A stretch of 49,369 nt of DNA, taken from DASRAP01 sp035277145 (GTDB lineage Bacteria; Gemmatimonadota; Gemmatimonadetes; Gemmatimonadales; Gemmatimonadaceae). Position numbers and translations under genes: made by a program. Shown one piece after another: positions 33,382 through 41,181 of this stretch; the first letter of the stretch is position 1; each line of letters begins with the position of its first letter. The stretch is taken from NCBI GenBank assembly GCA_035277145.1, contig DATELA010000049.1, positions 1-49,369 of the forward strand, in the 5' to 3' direction. The notes beneath the pieces were generated by a model. It was given only the letters and a program-made list of their open reading frames with translations. It was not told the origin of the DNA and ran no database searches.

Positions 33382-33411
33382 TCATTACTAGCCGGACGAC
33401 TACCAACGCAA
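33382..33411 (-). promoter_or_regulatory. Candidate promoter/operator in the TonB receptor upstream region
   Basis: On the minus strand TTGCGT (33411-33406) and TAATGA (33387-33382) are 18 bp apart, an approximate sigma-70 pair directed towards the TonB receptor. The -10 part lies in the near-palindrome GTAATGATAC, which could also be an operator half for a Fur/Zur-type regulator. This is weak: one instance, no second copy checked. Confidence 0.25.
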
Positions 33412-33479
33412 CCCTTTTCTGGGCTCAGGCGTATCACAGTCGACTGGCGGTGTATCCCACGCTGTAAAACGCTTCCCCT

Positions 33480-33836
33480 GTGACCGCTCCCTCCCGTTCA
33501 CCGTTGCTCCGTCGCCTCGGGCTCGCGCTTGCAATTGCGCAGCTCGCGGTGTTTACGGTCGCGCCGGTGCTCGAAGGTGTCATTGCGTCGCGCGGCGAAG
33601 CAGTCCTCGGACCAACCGCCGGAACAGCGCCAGCGGGCGTCGTCGTCACACACAATCCGGCCGATTGCGCTGCGTGTTCGTTGTTGCACGCGAAGGCGCT
33701 CACGCCGAACGACAATGCGGCACCGCTTGCCATCGTCGCACCAGCGCGGTTCACGCCACGCGGATCGTTCACGCGTCCCACGCGCGCTGCACCGAGCAGC
33801 GTCTTATCACGCGCACCCCCGGTTGCCATCGCCTGA
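33480..33836 (+). CDS. Small exported Cys/His protein, possibly metal-related
   Basis: 118 residues starting at GTG. A signal or membrane segment (LLRRLGLALAIAQLAVFTVAPVLEGV) is followed by a motif HNPADCAACSLLHAKALTP, with one His, a C-x-x-C pair and a second His within 14 residues, a plausible metal or redox site. It recalls DUF2946-type small proteins but not firmly. It is the first gene of the plus-strand metal-uptake group, divergent from the TonB receptor, so a metal-handling role is inferred. The C-terminal Pro/Arg/Ser tail is low in information. Confidence 0.55.
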   Translation: MTAPSRSPLLRRLGLALAIAQLAVFTVAPVLEGVIASRGEAVLGPTAGTAPAGVVVTHNPADCAACSLLHAKALTPNDNAAPLAIVAPARFTPRGSFTRPTRAAPSSVLSRAPPVAIA

Positions 33837-33891
33837 TTGACTCCTGGGCCACTAGGCTCGCGGAGCACGTTCAGCGACAGGACAACCGAAC

Positions 33892-35085
33892 ATGCACAAG
33901 TCTGTGTGGACCGCGACCTTGGTCGCGGCCGCATTCGTTGCAATTGACAGCGCGCGCGCGCAGCAATCGCGCCCCGGCGCTTACATGAACCTCGGCTTCA
34001 GCGGTCTCGCCGACCTTGGCTGGTCGACGGAGCGCAACGTCGCGTCGCTCCAGCGCGGCGATCACGATCCGCGCGTTCGCGGGTTCACGATTCCGAACGT
34101 CGAACTCACGCTCGACGGCGCAGTGGACCCGTACTTCAAGGGCTTCGCGAACATCGCGTACAAGATCGACCCTGACGGCGAGTCGGGGTTCGAACTCGAG
34201 GAGGCGTATTTCCTCACCACTGCTCTGCCGGCGAATCTGCAAATCAAGGGCGGACAGTTCTTCGCGGAATTCGGACGTCAGAACACGCAGCATCCGCATA
34301 GTTGGGCGTTCGTCGATCAGCCGCTCGTGCTGAATCGCATGTTCGGCCCGGACGGATTGCGCGGACAGGGCGCGCGTGTTTCCTGGCTCGCACCAACGAA
34401 GTGGTACACGGAAGCCATGGTGACGCTGATGAACAGCGGCGGCGAAACGATGTTCAGTTTCCGCACGGAGGAATCATCGGAAATTCATGGTGGTGTGCCC
34501 GCGGAGCGCGATGTTGCGCGAGCGAGCGACATGGTCGTCGTGCCGCGCGTGGCGACATCGATCGATGTGACGTCGACCCAAACATTATTACTTGGCGCGT
34601 CCGCTGCGATTGGTCCGAATAATTCCGGCGAATCGGCGAATTCGCGCGTGTACGGCACAGACGTGTACTGGAAATGGAAATCCGCGACAGCCGCAGCGGG
34701 TTTCCCGTTCCTGTCATTTCAAGCCGAAGCGCTGTACCGCGACTACGACGCGGCGGATCGCACGTCGATCGACAATCCGCTCGTCACGTTCCCGCGCGAG
34801 CGATTGATCGATCGCGGCGCGTACGCGCAGGTCCTGTGGGGCATCAAGCCGCGCACAATTGCCGGCATTCGCGGCGAAATCGCCAACGGCAACAGCGGCG
34901 CGTTCGATTCGGAGATTCGCGCCGAACGCACGCGCATTTCGCCGAACTTCACCTGGTATCCAACCGAGTTCTCCAAAGTCCGGCTGCAATACAACTACGA
35001 CGATCGCAAAGGCATCGGTCGCGACCACTCGGTCTGGCTCCAATTCGAATTCATCATGGGCGCGCACGCCGCGCACCGTTTCTAG
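33892..35085 (+). CDS. Outer-membrane porin-like protein of the metal-uptake group
   Basis: 397 residues with signal peptide HKSVWTATLVAAAFVAIDSARAQQ. The body is a beta barrel: FTIPNVELTLDGAVDPYFKGFANIAYKI, ELEEAYFLTTALPANLQIKGGQFFAEFGRQNTQHPHSWAF, repeated alternating strands, and a terminal VWLQFEFIMGAHAAHRF ending in an aromatic. It resembles phosphate-selective-porin-like and zinc-regulated outer-membrane proteins found beside ZnuA-type genes. Its stop is nine bases before the binding-protein ATG, so it is probably cotranscribed and may pass metal or chelate through the outer membrane (inference). Confidence 0.8.
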   Translation: MHKSVWTATLVAAAFVAIDSARAQQSRPGAYMNLGFSGLADLGWSTERNVASLQRGDHDPRVRGFTIPNVELTLDGAVDPYFKGFANIAYKIDPDGESGFELEEAYFLTTALPANLQIKGGQFFAEFGRQNTQHPHSWAFVDQPLVLNRMFGPDGLRGQGARVSWLAPTKWYTEAMVTLMNSGGETMFSFRTEESSEIHGGVPAERDVARASDMVVVPRVATSIDVTSTQTLLLGASAAIGPNNSGESANSRVYGTDVYWKWKSATAAAGFPFLSFQAEALYRDYDAADRTSIDNPLVTFPRERLIDRGAYAQVLWGIKPRTIAGIRGEIANGNSGAFDSEIRAERTRISPNFTWYPTEFSKVRLQYNYDDRKGIGRDHSVWLQFEFIMGAHAAHRF

Positions 35086-35094
35086 GACCTACCG

Positions 35095-36018
35095 ATGAAA
35101 CTCATCTCTCTTTTCGCCGCCGCTGCAATTGCGAGCGCGTTCGGCGCGTACACGCCGCCAAGTGCGGCGCCGCTCAATGTTGTCGTCACTACTCCCGATC
35201 TTGGCGCGATCGCGCGCGAGATCGGTGGACTTGCGGTCGACGTCAAGGCGCTCGCAAAGCCAACGGAAGATCCGCATTTCGTCGATGCGAAACCAAGTCA
35301 TATCGTCACGCTGAATCGCGCCGACGTGCTGATTGAAGGTGGCGCAGAGCTCGAGCTCGGCTGGCTTCCCCCGCTGCTCGAGAGCGCGCGCAACACGAAG
35401 ATCTCGACCGGCGCACCCGGCCGCGTGATCGCGTCCCACGGCATCACGATGCTCGAAGTGCCCACGACGTTCGATCGAGCAAAAGGCGACGTTCACGCGC
35501 TCGGCAACCCGCACTATCTGCTCGATCCGTTGAACGTGAAGATCGTCGCGAAAGAAATCGCGGATCACCTCGCCGCGGTTGCGCCGCAGTCGGCTGCACT
35601 CTTCAACACGAACCTTGCCGCATTCAACGCGCGCGTCGATGCGAAGCTTGCCGAATGGCAACGGGAACTCGGACCGTATCGTGGCGCGAAGATCGTGACG
35701 TACCACCGCGACTTCGTGTACCTCGCGGAACGCTTCGGTCTCACAATCGCGACGACGCTCGAACCCAAGCCCGGCATTGCGCCCTCGCCCGCGCATCTCG
35801 CGCAGGTCATCACGATCATGAAAGCCGAGAACGCGCACGTCATCATGGTACAGCCGTTTCAGAATCGCCGGACGGCGGAGACGGTCGCACGGCAAACGGG
35901 CGCAACGGTGCTCGACATTCCGCAACAACCCGGTGCGCGACCGGGCGTGAACACGTACTTCGAATTGATGGACTACATGGTCAGCAGCCTCGCGAACGCG
36001 CTCAATCCAGCCAAATGA
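35095..36018 (+). CDS. Metal ABC transporter substrate-binding protein (ZnuA/TroA family)
   Basis: 307 residues with a signal peptide (KLISLFAAAAIASAFGAY). The family core has LNVVVTTPDLGAIAREIGG, a first ligand His in EDPHFVDAKPSH, a second in GNPHYLLDP, a third in VTYHRDFVYLAERFG, and a C-terminal GVNTYFELMDYMV. No His-rich loop as in many zinc-specific ZnuA proteins, so zinc versus manganese cannot be settled. The stop overlaps the permease start (ATGA). Confidence 0.93.
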   Translation: MKLISLFAAAAIASAFGAYTPPSAAPLNVVVTTPDLGAIAREIGGLAVDVKALAKPTEDPHFVDAKPSHIVTLNRADVLIEGGAELELGWLPPLLESARNTKISTGAPGRVIASHGITMLEVPTTFDRAKGDVHALGNPHYLLDPLNVKIVAKEIADHLAAVAPQSAALFNTNLAAFNARVDAKLAEWQRELGPYRGAKIVTYHRDFVYLAERFGLTIATTLEPKPGIAPSPAHLAQVITIMKAENAHVIMVQPFQNRRTAETVARQTGATVLDIPQQPGARPGVNTYFELMDYMVSSLANALNPAK

Positions 36019-36848
36019 ACACAACGTTTGCGGTTGCGTGGGAGGTCATGAAGTGGCCACTCGCGGCGTGTCTGGTGTTGCCGCCATTGCTCGTGTACCT
36101 CGGACTGCACGTCGTAAAGCGCGAAGTGATTTTCGTCGACTTGGCACTCGCGCAAGTCGCGACGCTCGGTACGTGCGTCGCGCTCATCATGGGCTATCAC
36201 TTCACCGACGGCATCACGTTCTGGATTTCGCTCGGCGTGACATTTCTTGCGGCCGCGCTCTTCAGCTGGTCACGCAGCGTCAAGAAGAGCCAGGTGCCGC
36301 AGGAAGCGATCATCGGCATCACGTTCGTCGTCGCGGCCGCTGGCGTGATTCTGCTGCTGAGTCGCGTCGCGGGCGGGAAGGAAGAACTCGAACACTTGCT
36401 CACTGGTGACATTCTGAACGTGACCAGCCGCGAAGTCGGCCAACGCGCCGGGCTGTTCGTGTTACTCGGAGCGTTTTACGCGACGTTTCACAAGCATTTC
36501 GCGCTGATCTCCACGGATGCAGACGCCGCATTCGCGCAGGGACTGCGCGTGCGGTTGTGGGATTTTCTGTTCTACGCTGCGTTCGCGGTTGTCGTCGTGA
36601 GCTTCGTGCGCGTCGCGGGCGTGCTGCTCACGTTTGCGTATCTCATTGTGCCCGCCGTGTGCGCCGTCATGCTCGCGGAGCGTTGGGCGTCGCGCTTGTT
36701 GATCGGCTGGGCCGTGAGCGCGACGTCGAGCCTGGTGGGATTGTGGGCGTCGTACTCGCTCGACGTGCCGACAGGCGCAGCTGTCGTGTGCGCATGTGGG
36801 ATTTCGCTTGTGGGCGTAAGCGTCGGAAGGCAACTGCGAAGGCGATAA
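36015..36848 (+). CDS. Metal ABC transporter permease (ABC-3 family)
   Basis: 277 residues with about eight membrane segments. LGLHVVKREVIFVDLALAQVATLGTCVALI matches the ZnuB/TroC family start (G-x-x-V-V..R.VFVDDALAHVS pattern), and HKHFALISTDADAAFAQGLRVRLWDFLFYA is the coupling region facing the ATPase. The partner ATPase (ZnuC type) is absent here: neither flank in this window encodes an ABC protein. The stop codon falls in the first, decayed unit of a 16-bp repeat array. The ATG overlaps the binding-protein stop. Confidence 0.93.
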   Translation: MNTTFAVAWEVMKWPLAACLVLPPLLVYLGLHVVKREVIFVDLALAQVATLGTCVALIMGYHFTDGITFWISLGVTFLAAALFSWSRSVKKSQVPQEAIIGITFVVAAAGVILLLSRVAGGKEELEHLLTGDILNVTSREVGQRAGLFVLLGAFYATFHKHFALISTDADAAFAQGLRVRLWDFLFYAAFAVVVVSFVRVAGVLLTFAYLIVPAVCAVMLAERWASRLLIGWAVSATSSLVGLWASYSLDVPTGAAVVCACGISLVGVSVGRQLRRR

Positions 36849-36849
36849 C

Positions 36850-36977
36850 GACTGACTACGATCACGACTGACTACGATCACGACTGACTACGGTCACGAC
36901 TGACTACGATCACGACTAACTACGATCACGACTAACTACGATCACGACTAACAACGAGCACGACTAACTACGACGCG
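36850..36977 (+). repeat. 16-bp tandem repeat array (site F), left flank of the four-helix-bundle gene
   Basis: Eight contiguous 16-bp units: four of GACTGACTACGATCAC type (36850-36913), two identical GACTAACTACGATCAC (36914-36945), GACTAACAACGAGCAC (36946-36961), and a last decaying one. A partial unit precedes the array and supplies the stop codon of the ABC-3 permease. All units have one orientation, opposite to the array at 37408 on the other side of the four-helix-bundle gene. Confidence 0.95.
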
Positions 36978-37042
36978 CGTTTGTGGTACTACGCGCGATG
37001 AAATGGTGACACAGTTTCGACTGGGGCATGCTAGCGTGGCGC

Positions 37043-37399
37043 ATGCATATCTATCGCCAGCTCAAAGCGTGGCAGCTCGCGCAGGAGGTCGGAGAGCTAC
37101 TCACCACCGCGTTTGCACCTGTGGCCCAGTATCGCACGCCCGGGCTTCGCACGCAGGCCATACGCGCCGCACACTCGATTTCCGCAAACATCTGCGAAGG
37201 CTGTTCTCGGCGCTCACCCGCGGAATTCCGCCGCTATCTCGAAATCAGCCTCGGCTCCGTGCTTGAAGTCGAAAACGACCTGATGTTGGCAGCACGCTGC
37301 AACGTCATGACACAGCCCGACTATTGGAAACTCAAAACCAAGTGTGCCGTGCTCCGCCGGATGCTCGCGGCGCTGATTCAGCGACACACGAAGGACTAG
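37043..37399 (+). CDS. Four-helix-bundle protein (23S rRNA intervening-sequence / Avd-like family)
   Basis: 118 residues. The start HIYRQLKAWQLAQEVGELLTTAF, then GLRTQAIRAAHSISANICEGCSRRSPAEFRRYLEISLGSVLEVENDL, is the typical family pattern (L..W..A, R.A..SI.ANI.EG..R.S..EF..FL..A.GS..E.E..L). Relatives are encoded in 23S rRNA intervening sequences and include the accessory protein Avd of diversity-generating retroelements, which bind nucleic acid. No reverse transcriptase is near. ATG 37043 is chosen over ATG 37028 from the family N terminus. The gene sits between inverted 16-bp arrays. Confidence 0.88.
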   Translation: MHIYRQLKAWQLAQEVGELLTTAFAPVAQYRTPGLRTQAIRAAHSISANICEGCSRRSPAEFRRYLEISLGSVLEVENDLMLAARCNVMTQPDYWKLKTKCAVLRRMLAALIQRHTKD

Positions 37400-37407
37400 A
37401 ACGGCGC

Positions 37408-37503
37408 GTTCTCGTAGTTGGTCGTTCTCGTGGTTCGTCGTTCTCGTTGTCAGTCGTTCTCGTTGTCAGTCGTTCTCGTTGTCAGTCGTTCTCGTTGTTA
37501 GTC
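37408..37503 (-). repeat. 16-bp tandem repeat array (site G), right flank of the four-helix-bundle gene
   Basis: Six contiguous 16-bp units from 37408: GTTCTCGTAGTTGGTC, GTTCTCGTGGTTCGTC, three perfect GTTCTCGTTGTCAGTC (37440-37487) and GTTCTCGTTGTTAGTC. Reversed they read GACTGACAACGAGAAC, the same family as site F but inverted. The array starts nine bases after the stop codon of the four-helix-bundle gene. Confidence 0.95.
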
Positions 37504-37521
37504 GTTTACTACTGACGACGA

Positions 37522-37559
37522 AGCCCCCGCAAACGGCGTTGCTTCCGTCTGCGGGGGCT
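37522..37559. terminator. Strong GC hairpin, possible bidirectional terminator
   Basis: AGCCCCCGCA (37522-37531) pairs with TGCGGGGGCT (37550-37559), and ACGG with CCGT continues the stem inside. Neither side has a real T run (TCGTTT on the plus strand, TCGTCGTC on the minus strand), so Rho-independent termination is only possible, not certain. It lies between the convergent four-helix-bundle gene and msrA. Confidence 0.5.
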
Positions 37560-37562
37560 CGT

Positions 37563-37915
37563 TTCCGCTGGTGATCGTCGGTTGATAGTTTCGACACCCT
37601 TTCCGATTGCCGTGCGGCTTTCGGAACGGTCCTACCGGCGATCTTACCCTCGTCGGACGGGTCCGACTCAGGTGCTCCTGTCTCTCGGAGCTTCTCAGTT
37701 GTGTCCAGCGACCTCACAACCTGTGCGACCAAGGTCGATTCTCAATCGCACTGCCCTCTGACGGTACGCCGCGAGAAGGCTTCCTTCGCAGAAACCCCGT
37801 TCTGCGAACACGAGCATCAATTTACGAATCCATTTCGTTCACAACAGAGAGCAAAGACCGAATCGCGCGCGCATTTCGTCAACATGTCCACACACGCTGT
37901 GCATACTCTCGCGCG
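37563..37915. other. 353-bp intergenic region with hairpin-forming segments; no gene recognised
   Basis: No convincing coding frame is seen on either strand. On the minus strand there are compact hairpins: GTCGGACCCGTCCGAC (two 7-base halves around CC) and CCGAAAGCCGCACGGCAATCGG-like pairing (CCGA/TCGG and GCCG/CGGC with AA/AA between), plus GCTCC/GGAGC. Read on that strand, they run from the msrA 3' side towards the GC hairpin at 37522. This suggests a structured RNA or msrA 3' UTR, but I match it to no known RNA family (RNase P, tmRNA, SRP RNA and common riboswitches were considered). Confidence 0.35.
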
Positions 37916-38503
37916 TTATTCCTGTTTCTGATACAGCGCGGGATAGCGCCGCCGCAGCGCCTCGAGCTTTGGCATGTCGTTGTACACGATGTACGGCTCG
38001 TACGGATGATTCACCAGATAATCCTGGTGGTATTCCTCGGCGCGATAGAACGCAACGAGCGGCACAATTTCCGTTACGATCTTTCGCTTGTACACGCGCG
38101 CGTCACCGAGCTTCACGATATACGCGTCGATCGCAAGCTTTTGCGCGGCGTCTTTGTAGAACGCGATCGAGCGATACTCAGTGCCGATGTCCGGCCCCTG
38201 CATGTTGAGTTGCGTCGGATCGTGCGCAACCGTGAAGAAAATCTCGAGCAGCTGCGCGTACGAGATTTGCGCAGGATCGTAGACCACGCGCACCGATTCT
38301 GCGTGGCCGGTTCGCCCCGTGTTCACCTCGCGATACGACGGGTTTGCTTTCGTCCCACCGGCGTAGCCCGATTCAACGTTTGACACGCCCTTCAGGTGTT
38401 CAAATACCGCTTCGATGCCCCAGAAGCAGCCACCGGCGAAGTACGCGGTGTCCTGCGCCACACTGGGTGCGGGCGCCAACGCGAGCAGCAATGCGAAAAC
38501 CAT
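37916..38503 (-). CDS. msrA: Exported peptide-methionine (S)-S-oxide reductase
   Basis: Repairs methionine-S-sulfoxide in proteins. The catalytic motif GGCFWGIEAVFE lies near residue 25, followed by VESGYAGG, GRTGHAESVRVVYDP, FFTVAHDPTQLNMQGPDIGTEYRSIAFY and the EYHQDYL segment. The 195-residue form starts at ATG 38503, with AGGTGAG four to five bases upstream, and begins with a signal peptide (VFALLLALAPAPSVAQD). It therefore acts in the periplasm, unlike the usual cytosolic MsrA. There is no fused or adjacent MsrB. Confidence 0.95.
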   Translation of the reverse strand: MVFALLLALAPAPSVAQDTAYFAGGCFWGIEAVFEHLKGVSNVESGYAGGTKANPSYREVNTGRTGHAESVRVVYDPAQISYAQLLEIFFTVAHDPTQLNMQGPDIGTEYRSIAFYKDAAQKLAIDAYIVKLGDARVYKRKIVTEIVPLVAFYRAEEYHQDYLVNHPYEPYIVYNDMPKLEALRRRYPALYQKQE

Positions 38504-38542
38504 GGACTCACCTGTGGTGAACGGCGACATTGCAAACTAGCA

Positions 38543-39016
38543 ATGCGATACCATCTCTACCTCCTGGTCTCCGTCGGCGTCGCCGCCGCGGCATGCTCCG
38601 ACCCCCTGTCTCCTGCCTTCCGCGCGCTCGATGCCGCGGAGGCCAAGTGGGCTGACGCGGGATATGCGTCGTACGAGTTCACAACCCTTCGCGCATGCGA
38701 ATGCCCGCCGGAACTCTCGGTGCCAATGCGCGTGACGGTAACCAACGGTGTGGTCACCGCGGTCACGAGAATCTCGGACGCGCAATCGGTCGATCCGTCG
38801 CAGTGGTACACCATCGAGGATCTCTTCGCCGTCATCCGCATCGAACTCGACCGATTGCCGAGCCGCGTCGAGGTTGATTACGACGCAACCATCGGATTTC
38901 CCGAACATCTCATCTACGGGCGACGCGAAGTGGATGATGGCGCGGAGATCGAAGTATCCGGCGTCGTCGAGAGCGCACCTGCACGGGGCGCAACGAGAGC
39001 GCGACACCGCGAGTAG
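38543..39016 (+). CDS. DUF6174-like lipoprotein
   Basis: 157 residues. The signal RYHLYLLVSVGVAAAAC ends in a poor but usable lipobox (A-A-A-C). The mature domain WADAGYASYEFTTLRACECPPELSVPMRVTVTNGVVTAV...WYTIEDLFAVIRIELDRLPSRVEVDYDATIGFPEHLIYGRREVDDGAEIEVSG matches the DUF6174 pattern (Y.F...R.C.C...., a V.V.NG.V strand, LF..I, and a GFP.....D end). Function unknown. It is divergent from msrA by 39 bp. Confidence 0.82.
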   Translation: MRYHLYLLVSVGVAAAACSDPLSPAFRALDAAEAKWADAGYASYEFTTLRACECPPELSVPMRVTVTNGVVTAVTRISDAQSVDPSQWYTIEDLFAVIRIELDRLPSRVEVDYDATIGFPEHLIYGRREVDDGAEIEVSGVVESAPARGATRARHRE

Positions 39017-39093
39017 CGCCGCGCAGCCGGCCTGAACGGATTTCGGCGAGACGCTGACGCCGAGCCGTGTCGTAGTTCACTTTTCACGTCGCA

Positions 39094-41181
39094 ATGCTCG
39101 ACGCGCACGAATTTCTCGAGACCCTCGCGGTCGTACTGTCGGTCGCCGCGCTGGCCACGATCATTTTCCAGCGCCTGCGACAGCCGGTGGTGTTCGGCTA
39201 TCTGCTTGCCGGCCTGATCGTCGGTCCGCACCTCCCCATTCCGCTCGTCGCCAACGAGGACATGGTGAAGGTGCTCGCAGAACTCGGCGTGATTCTGCTG
39301 ATGTTCTCGCTGGGCCTCGAATTCAGCCTGCGGAAACTCATCGCCGTCGGTCCAACCGCCGGCGTTGTCGCGGTGGTGCAAGGCAGCGCGCTGATTGGAC
39401 TCGGATTCGGCGCGGGGCGCCTGTTCGGATGGACGCCGCTCGAGAGTTTCTACGCGGGCGCCATCATCGCGATCTCCAGTACAACGATCATCGTGAAGGC
39501 GTTCGCCGAGAACAACGTGCGCGGACGTGTGGCGGAGATCGTATTCGGCATTCTGATCATTGAAGATCTCATCGCGATCTTCCTGCTCGTCATTCTGACC
39601 GCGGTGTCGTCGAACACGGGCGTGTCGGCGAAAACGTTGTTCGTCACGGCGGCGTCGCTCGGCACGTTCCTCGTTGTGCTCGGCGGCCTTGGCATTCTCA
39701 TCGTGCCGCGCCTCGTGCGTGCGATTGTCGCGCTCGACCGGCCCGAAACAACGCTCGTCGCGAGCATCGGCATTTGCTTTTCGTTCGCACTGCTCGCATT
39801 GCAGTTCGACTATTCAGTCGCGCTTGGCGCGTTCCTCGCCGGGTCGCTCATCGCGGAATCGGGTGAAGAAAAACGCATCGAGCATCTGGTGCAGCCCGTG
39901 CGCGATTTGTTCGCCGCGATCTTTTTCGTGTCGGTCGGCATGCTGATCGATCCCAATCTCGTGATGAAGCATTGGGTCGCAGTGCTGGTGTTCAGCAGCA
40001 TCGTCATCGGCGGTAACGTGCTGATCGTGTCGATCGCAACGTTTTTTACAGGTGCCGATCCGCGCACGTCGGTGAAAGTCGGTATGAGCCTCGGCCAGAT
40101 CGGTGAGTTCTCGTTCATCATTGCCGGTCTTGGGCTGTCAACGGGCGCGACGCGCTCGTTTTTGTACCCCGTTGCCGTCGCCGTGTCAGCACTGACGACG
40201 CTCACCACACCGTGGATGATTCGGTTCGCGGAACCGACGGCGAAGTACGTGGACCGCAAACTTCCGCGGCCGCTTCAGACGTTCGTCGCGCTGTATGGAA
40301 GCTGGATCGAACGCATGCGCGCGGCGCCGAAAGAAAAATCGACGCGCACCACACTGCGCCGGTTCGTAGATCTCATTGTCCTCGATATCGTCGTGCTTGC
40401 AGGCGTGGTCATCGGCACGGCGCTCGAATTCGACCGGTTCTCGGATTTGCTGAGTGCGTGGACGGGCCTGGGTACACTCGGCGCGCGCGGCGTTGTGCTC
40501 GCGATCGCCGCCGTGGTGGCGATTCCCGTCGTGTTTGGCGCCATGCGTACGGCGCGCATGCTTGCGCAGGCACTCGCTTTGCGTGCGCTGCCGATGCCGA
40601 AGCGTGGCAAAGTCGACAACTCCGCGGCGCCGCGCCGCGCGTTGATCAACGCACTCCACATCGCAGTGGTCGTCGTGGCCGGCGTACCGCTGCTCGCATT
40701 CACGCAACCGTTCCTTCCGCCGCTCGGTGGTATCACGGTGCTGGTTGGTACGATCGTGCTGTTGTCGGTCGCGTTCTGGCGCAGTACGCGAAACCTGCAG
40801 GGCCACGCGATGGCGGGTGCGGAAATCATTGCCGCGTTGTTTTCGAAGCAGCTCAGTCAACCAAAAGACGCACTCCAGGATCCCGAACGCGCGCGCATGC
40901 TCGAAGAAGTGCTGCCGGGACTCGGCCAACCTGAGGCGGTCGAGGTACCGGAAGAAGGATTCGTCGTTGGGAAATCGCTCGCCAAGCTCGACGTTCGTGG
41001 TATCACGGGTGCGACCATTCTTGCGATTACGCGCGAGGGAGCACCGATTCTCATTCCTGACGGCAAGCAAACACTGCGCGCGCGTGACATCGTCGCGCTC
41101 GCGGGTTCGCGCGAAGCAATCGAGGCAGCGCGCGAACTGATCAGCAAGCCTGCCAAATCGAGCGGAAAGTCCGCGCGATGA
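39094..41181 (+). CDS. CPA2 cation:proton antiporter with C-terminal TrkA-C-like domain
   Basis: 695 residues. The antiporter domain (about 1-390) has RLRQPVVFGYLLAGLIVGPHLP, ELGVILLMFSLGLEFSLRKL, SSTTIIVKAFAEN and FGILIIEDLIAIFLLVIL with the Glu-Asp ion site (K/E-D rather than D-D). A second membrane-rich region follows, and residues about 600-695 (EEGFVVGKSLAKLDVRGITGATILAITREGAPILIPDGKQTLRARDIVALAGSREAIEAA) form a TrkA-C/RCK-C ligand domain. It would mediate K+ or Na+/H+ exchange under nucleotide control. The stop overlaps the M24 gene start (ATGA). A second CPA2 gene, partial, opens the window. Confidence 0.93.
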   Translation: MLDAHEFLETLAVVLSVAALATIIFQRLRQPVVFGYLLAGLIVGPHLPIPLVANEDMVKVLAELGVILLMFSLGLEFSLRKLIAVGPTAGVVAVVQGSALIGLGFGAGRLFGWTPLESFYAGAIIAISSTTIIVKAFAENNVRGRVAEIVFGILIIEDLIAIFLLVILTAVSSNTGVSAKTLFVTAASLGTFLVVLGGLGILIVPRLVRAIVALDRPETTLVASIGICFSFALLALQFDYSVALGAFLAGSLIAESGEEKRIEHLVQPVRDLFAAIFFVSVGMLIDPNLVMKHWVAVLVFSSIVIGGNVLIVSIATFFTGADPRTSVKVGMSLGQIGEFSFIIAGLGLSTGATRSFLYPVAVAVSALTTLTTPWMIRFAEPTAKYVDRKLPRPLQTFVALYGSWIERMRAAPKEKSTRTTLRRFVDLIVLDIVVLAGVVIGTALEFDRFSDLLSAWTGLGTLGARGVVLAIAAVVAIPVVFGAMRTARMLAQALALRALPMPKRGKVDNSAAPRRALINALHIAVVVVAGVPLLAFTQPFLPPLGGITVLVGTIVLLSVAFWRSTRNLQGHAMAGAEIIAALFSKQLSQPKDALQDPERARMLEEVLPGLGQPEAVEVPEEGFVVGKSLAKLDVRGITGATILAITREGAPILIPDGKQTLRARDIVALAGSREAIEAARELISKPAKSSGKSAR

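Noticed and set aside
33334..33479. Cobalamin or other riboswitch upstream of the TonB receptor
   Set aside because: GGGGAAGC and GAGCC-like fragments occur on the minus strand, but the conserved core blocks of the cobalamin riboswitch are not present in order.
36850..37503. Diversity-generating retroelement at the four-helix-bundle gene
   Set aside because: No reverse transcriptase, no template/variable repeat pair and no target gene with A-biased changes are visible in the window.
37563..37915. RNase P RNA, tmRNA or SRP RNA in the gap after msrA
   Set aside because: None of the conserved blocks (for example GAGGAAAGTCC of RNase P, or the tmRNA tag and acceptor end) could be found on either strand.
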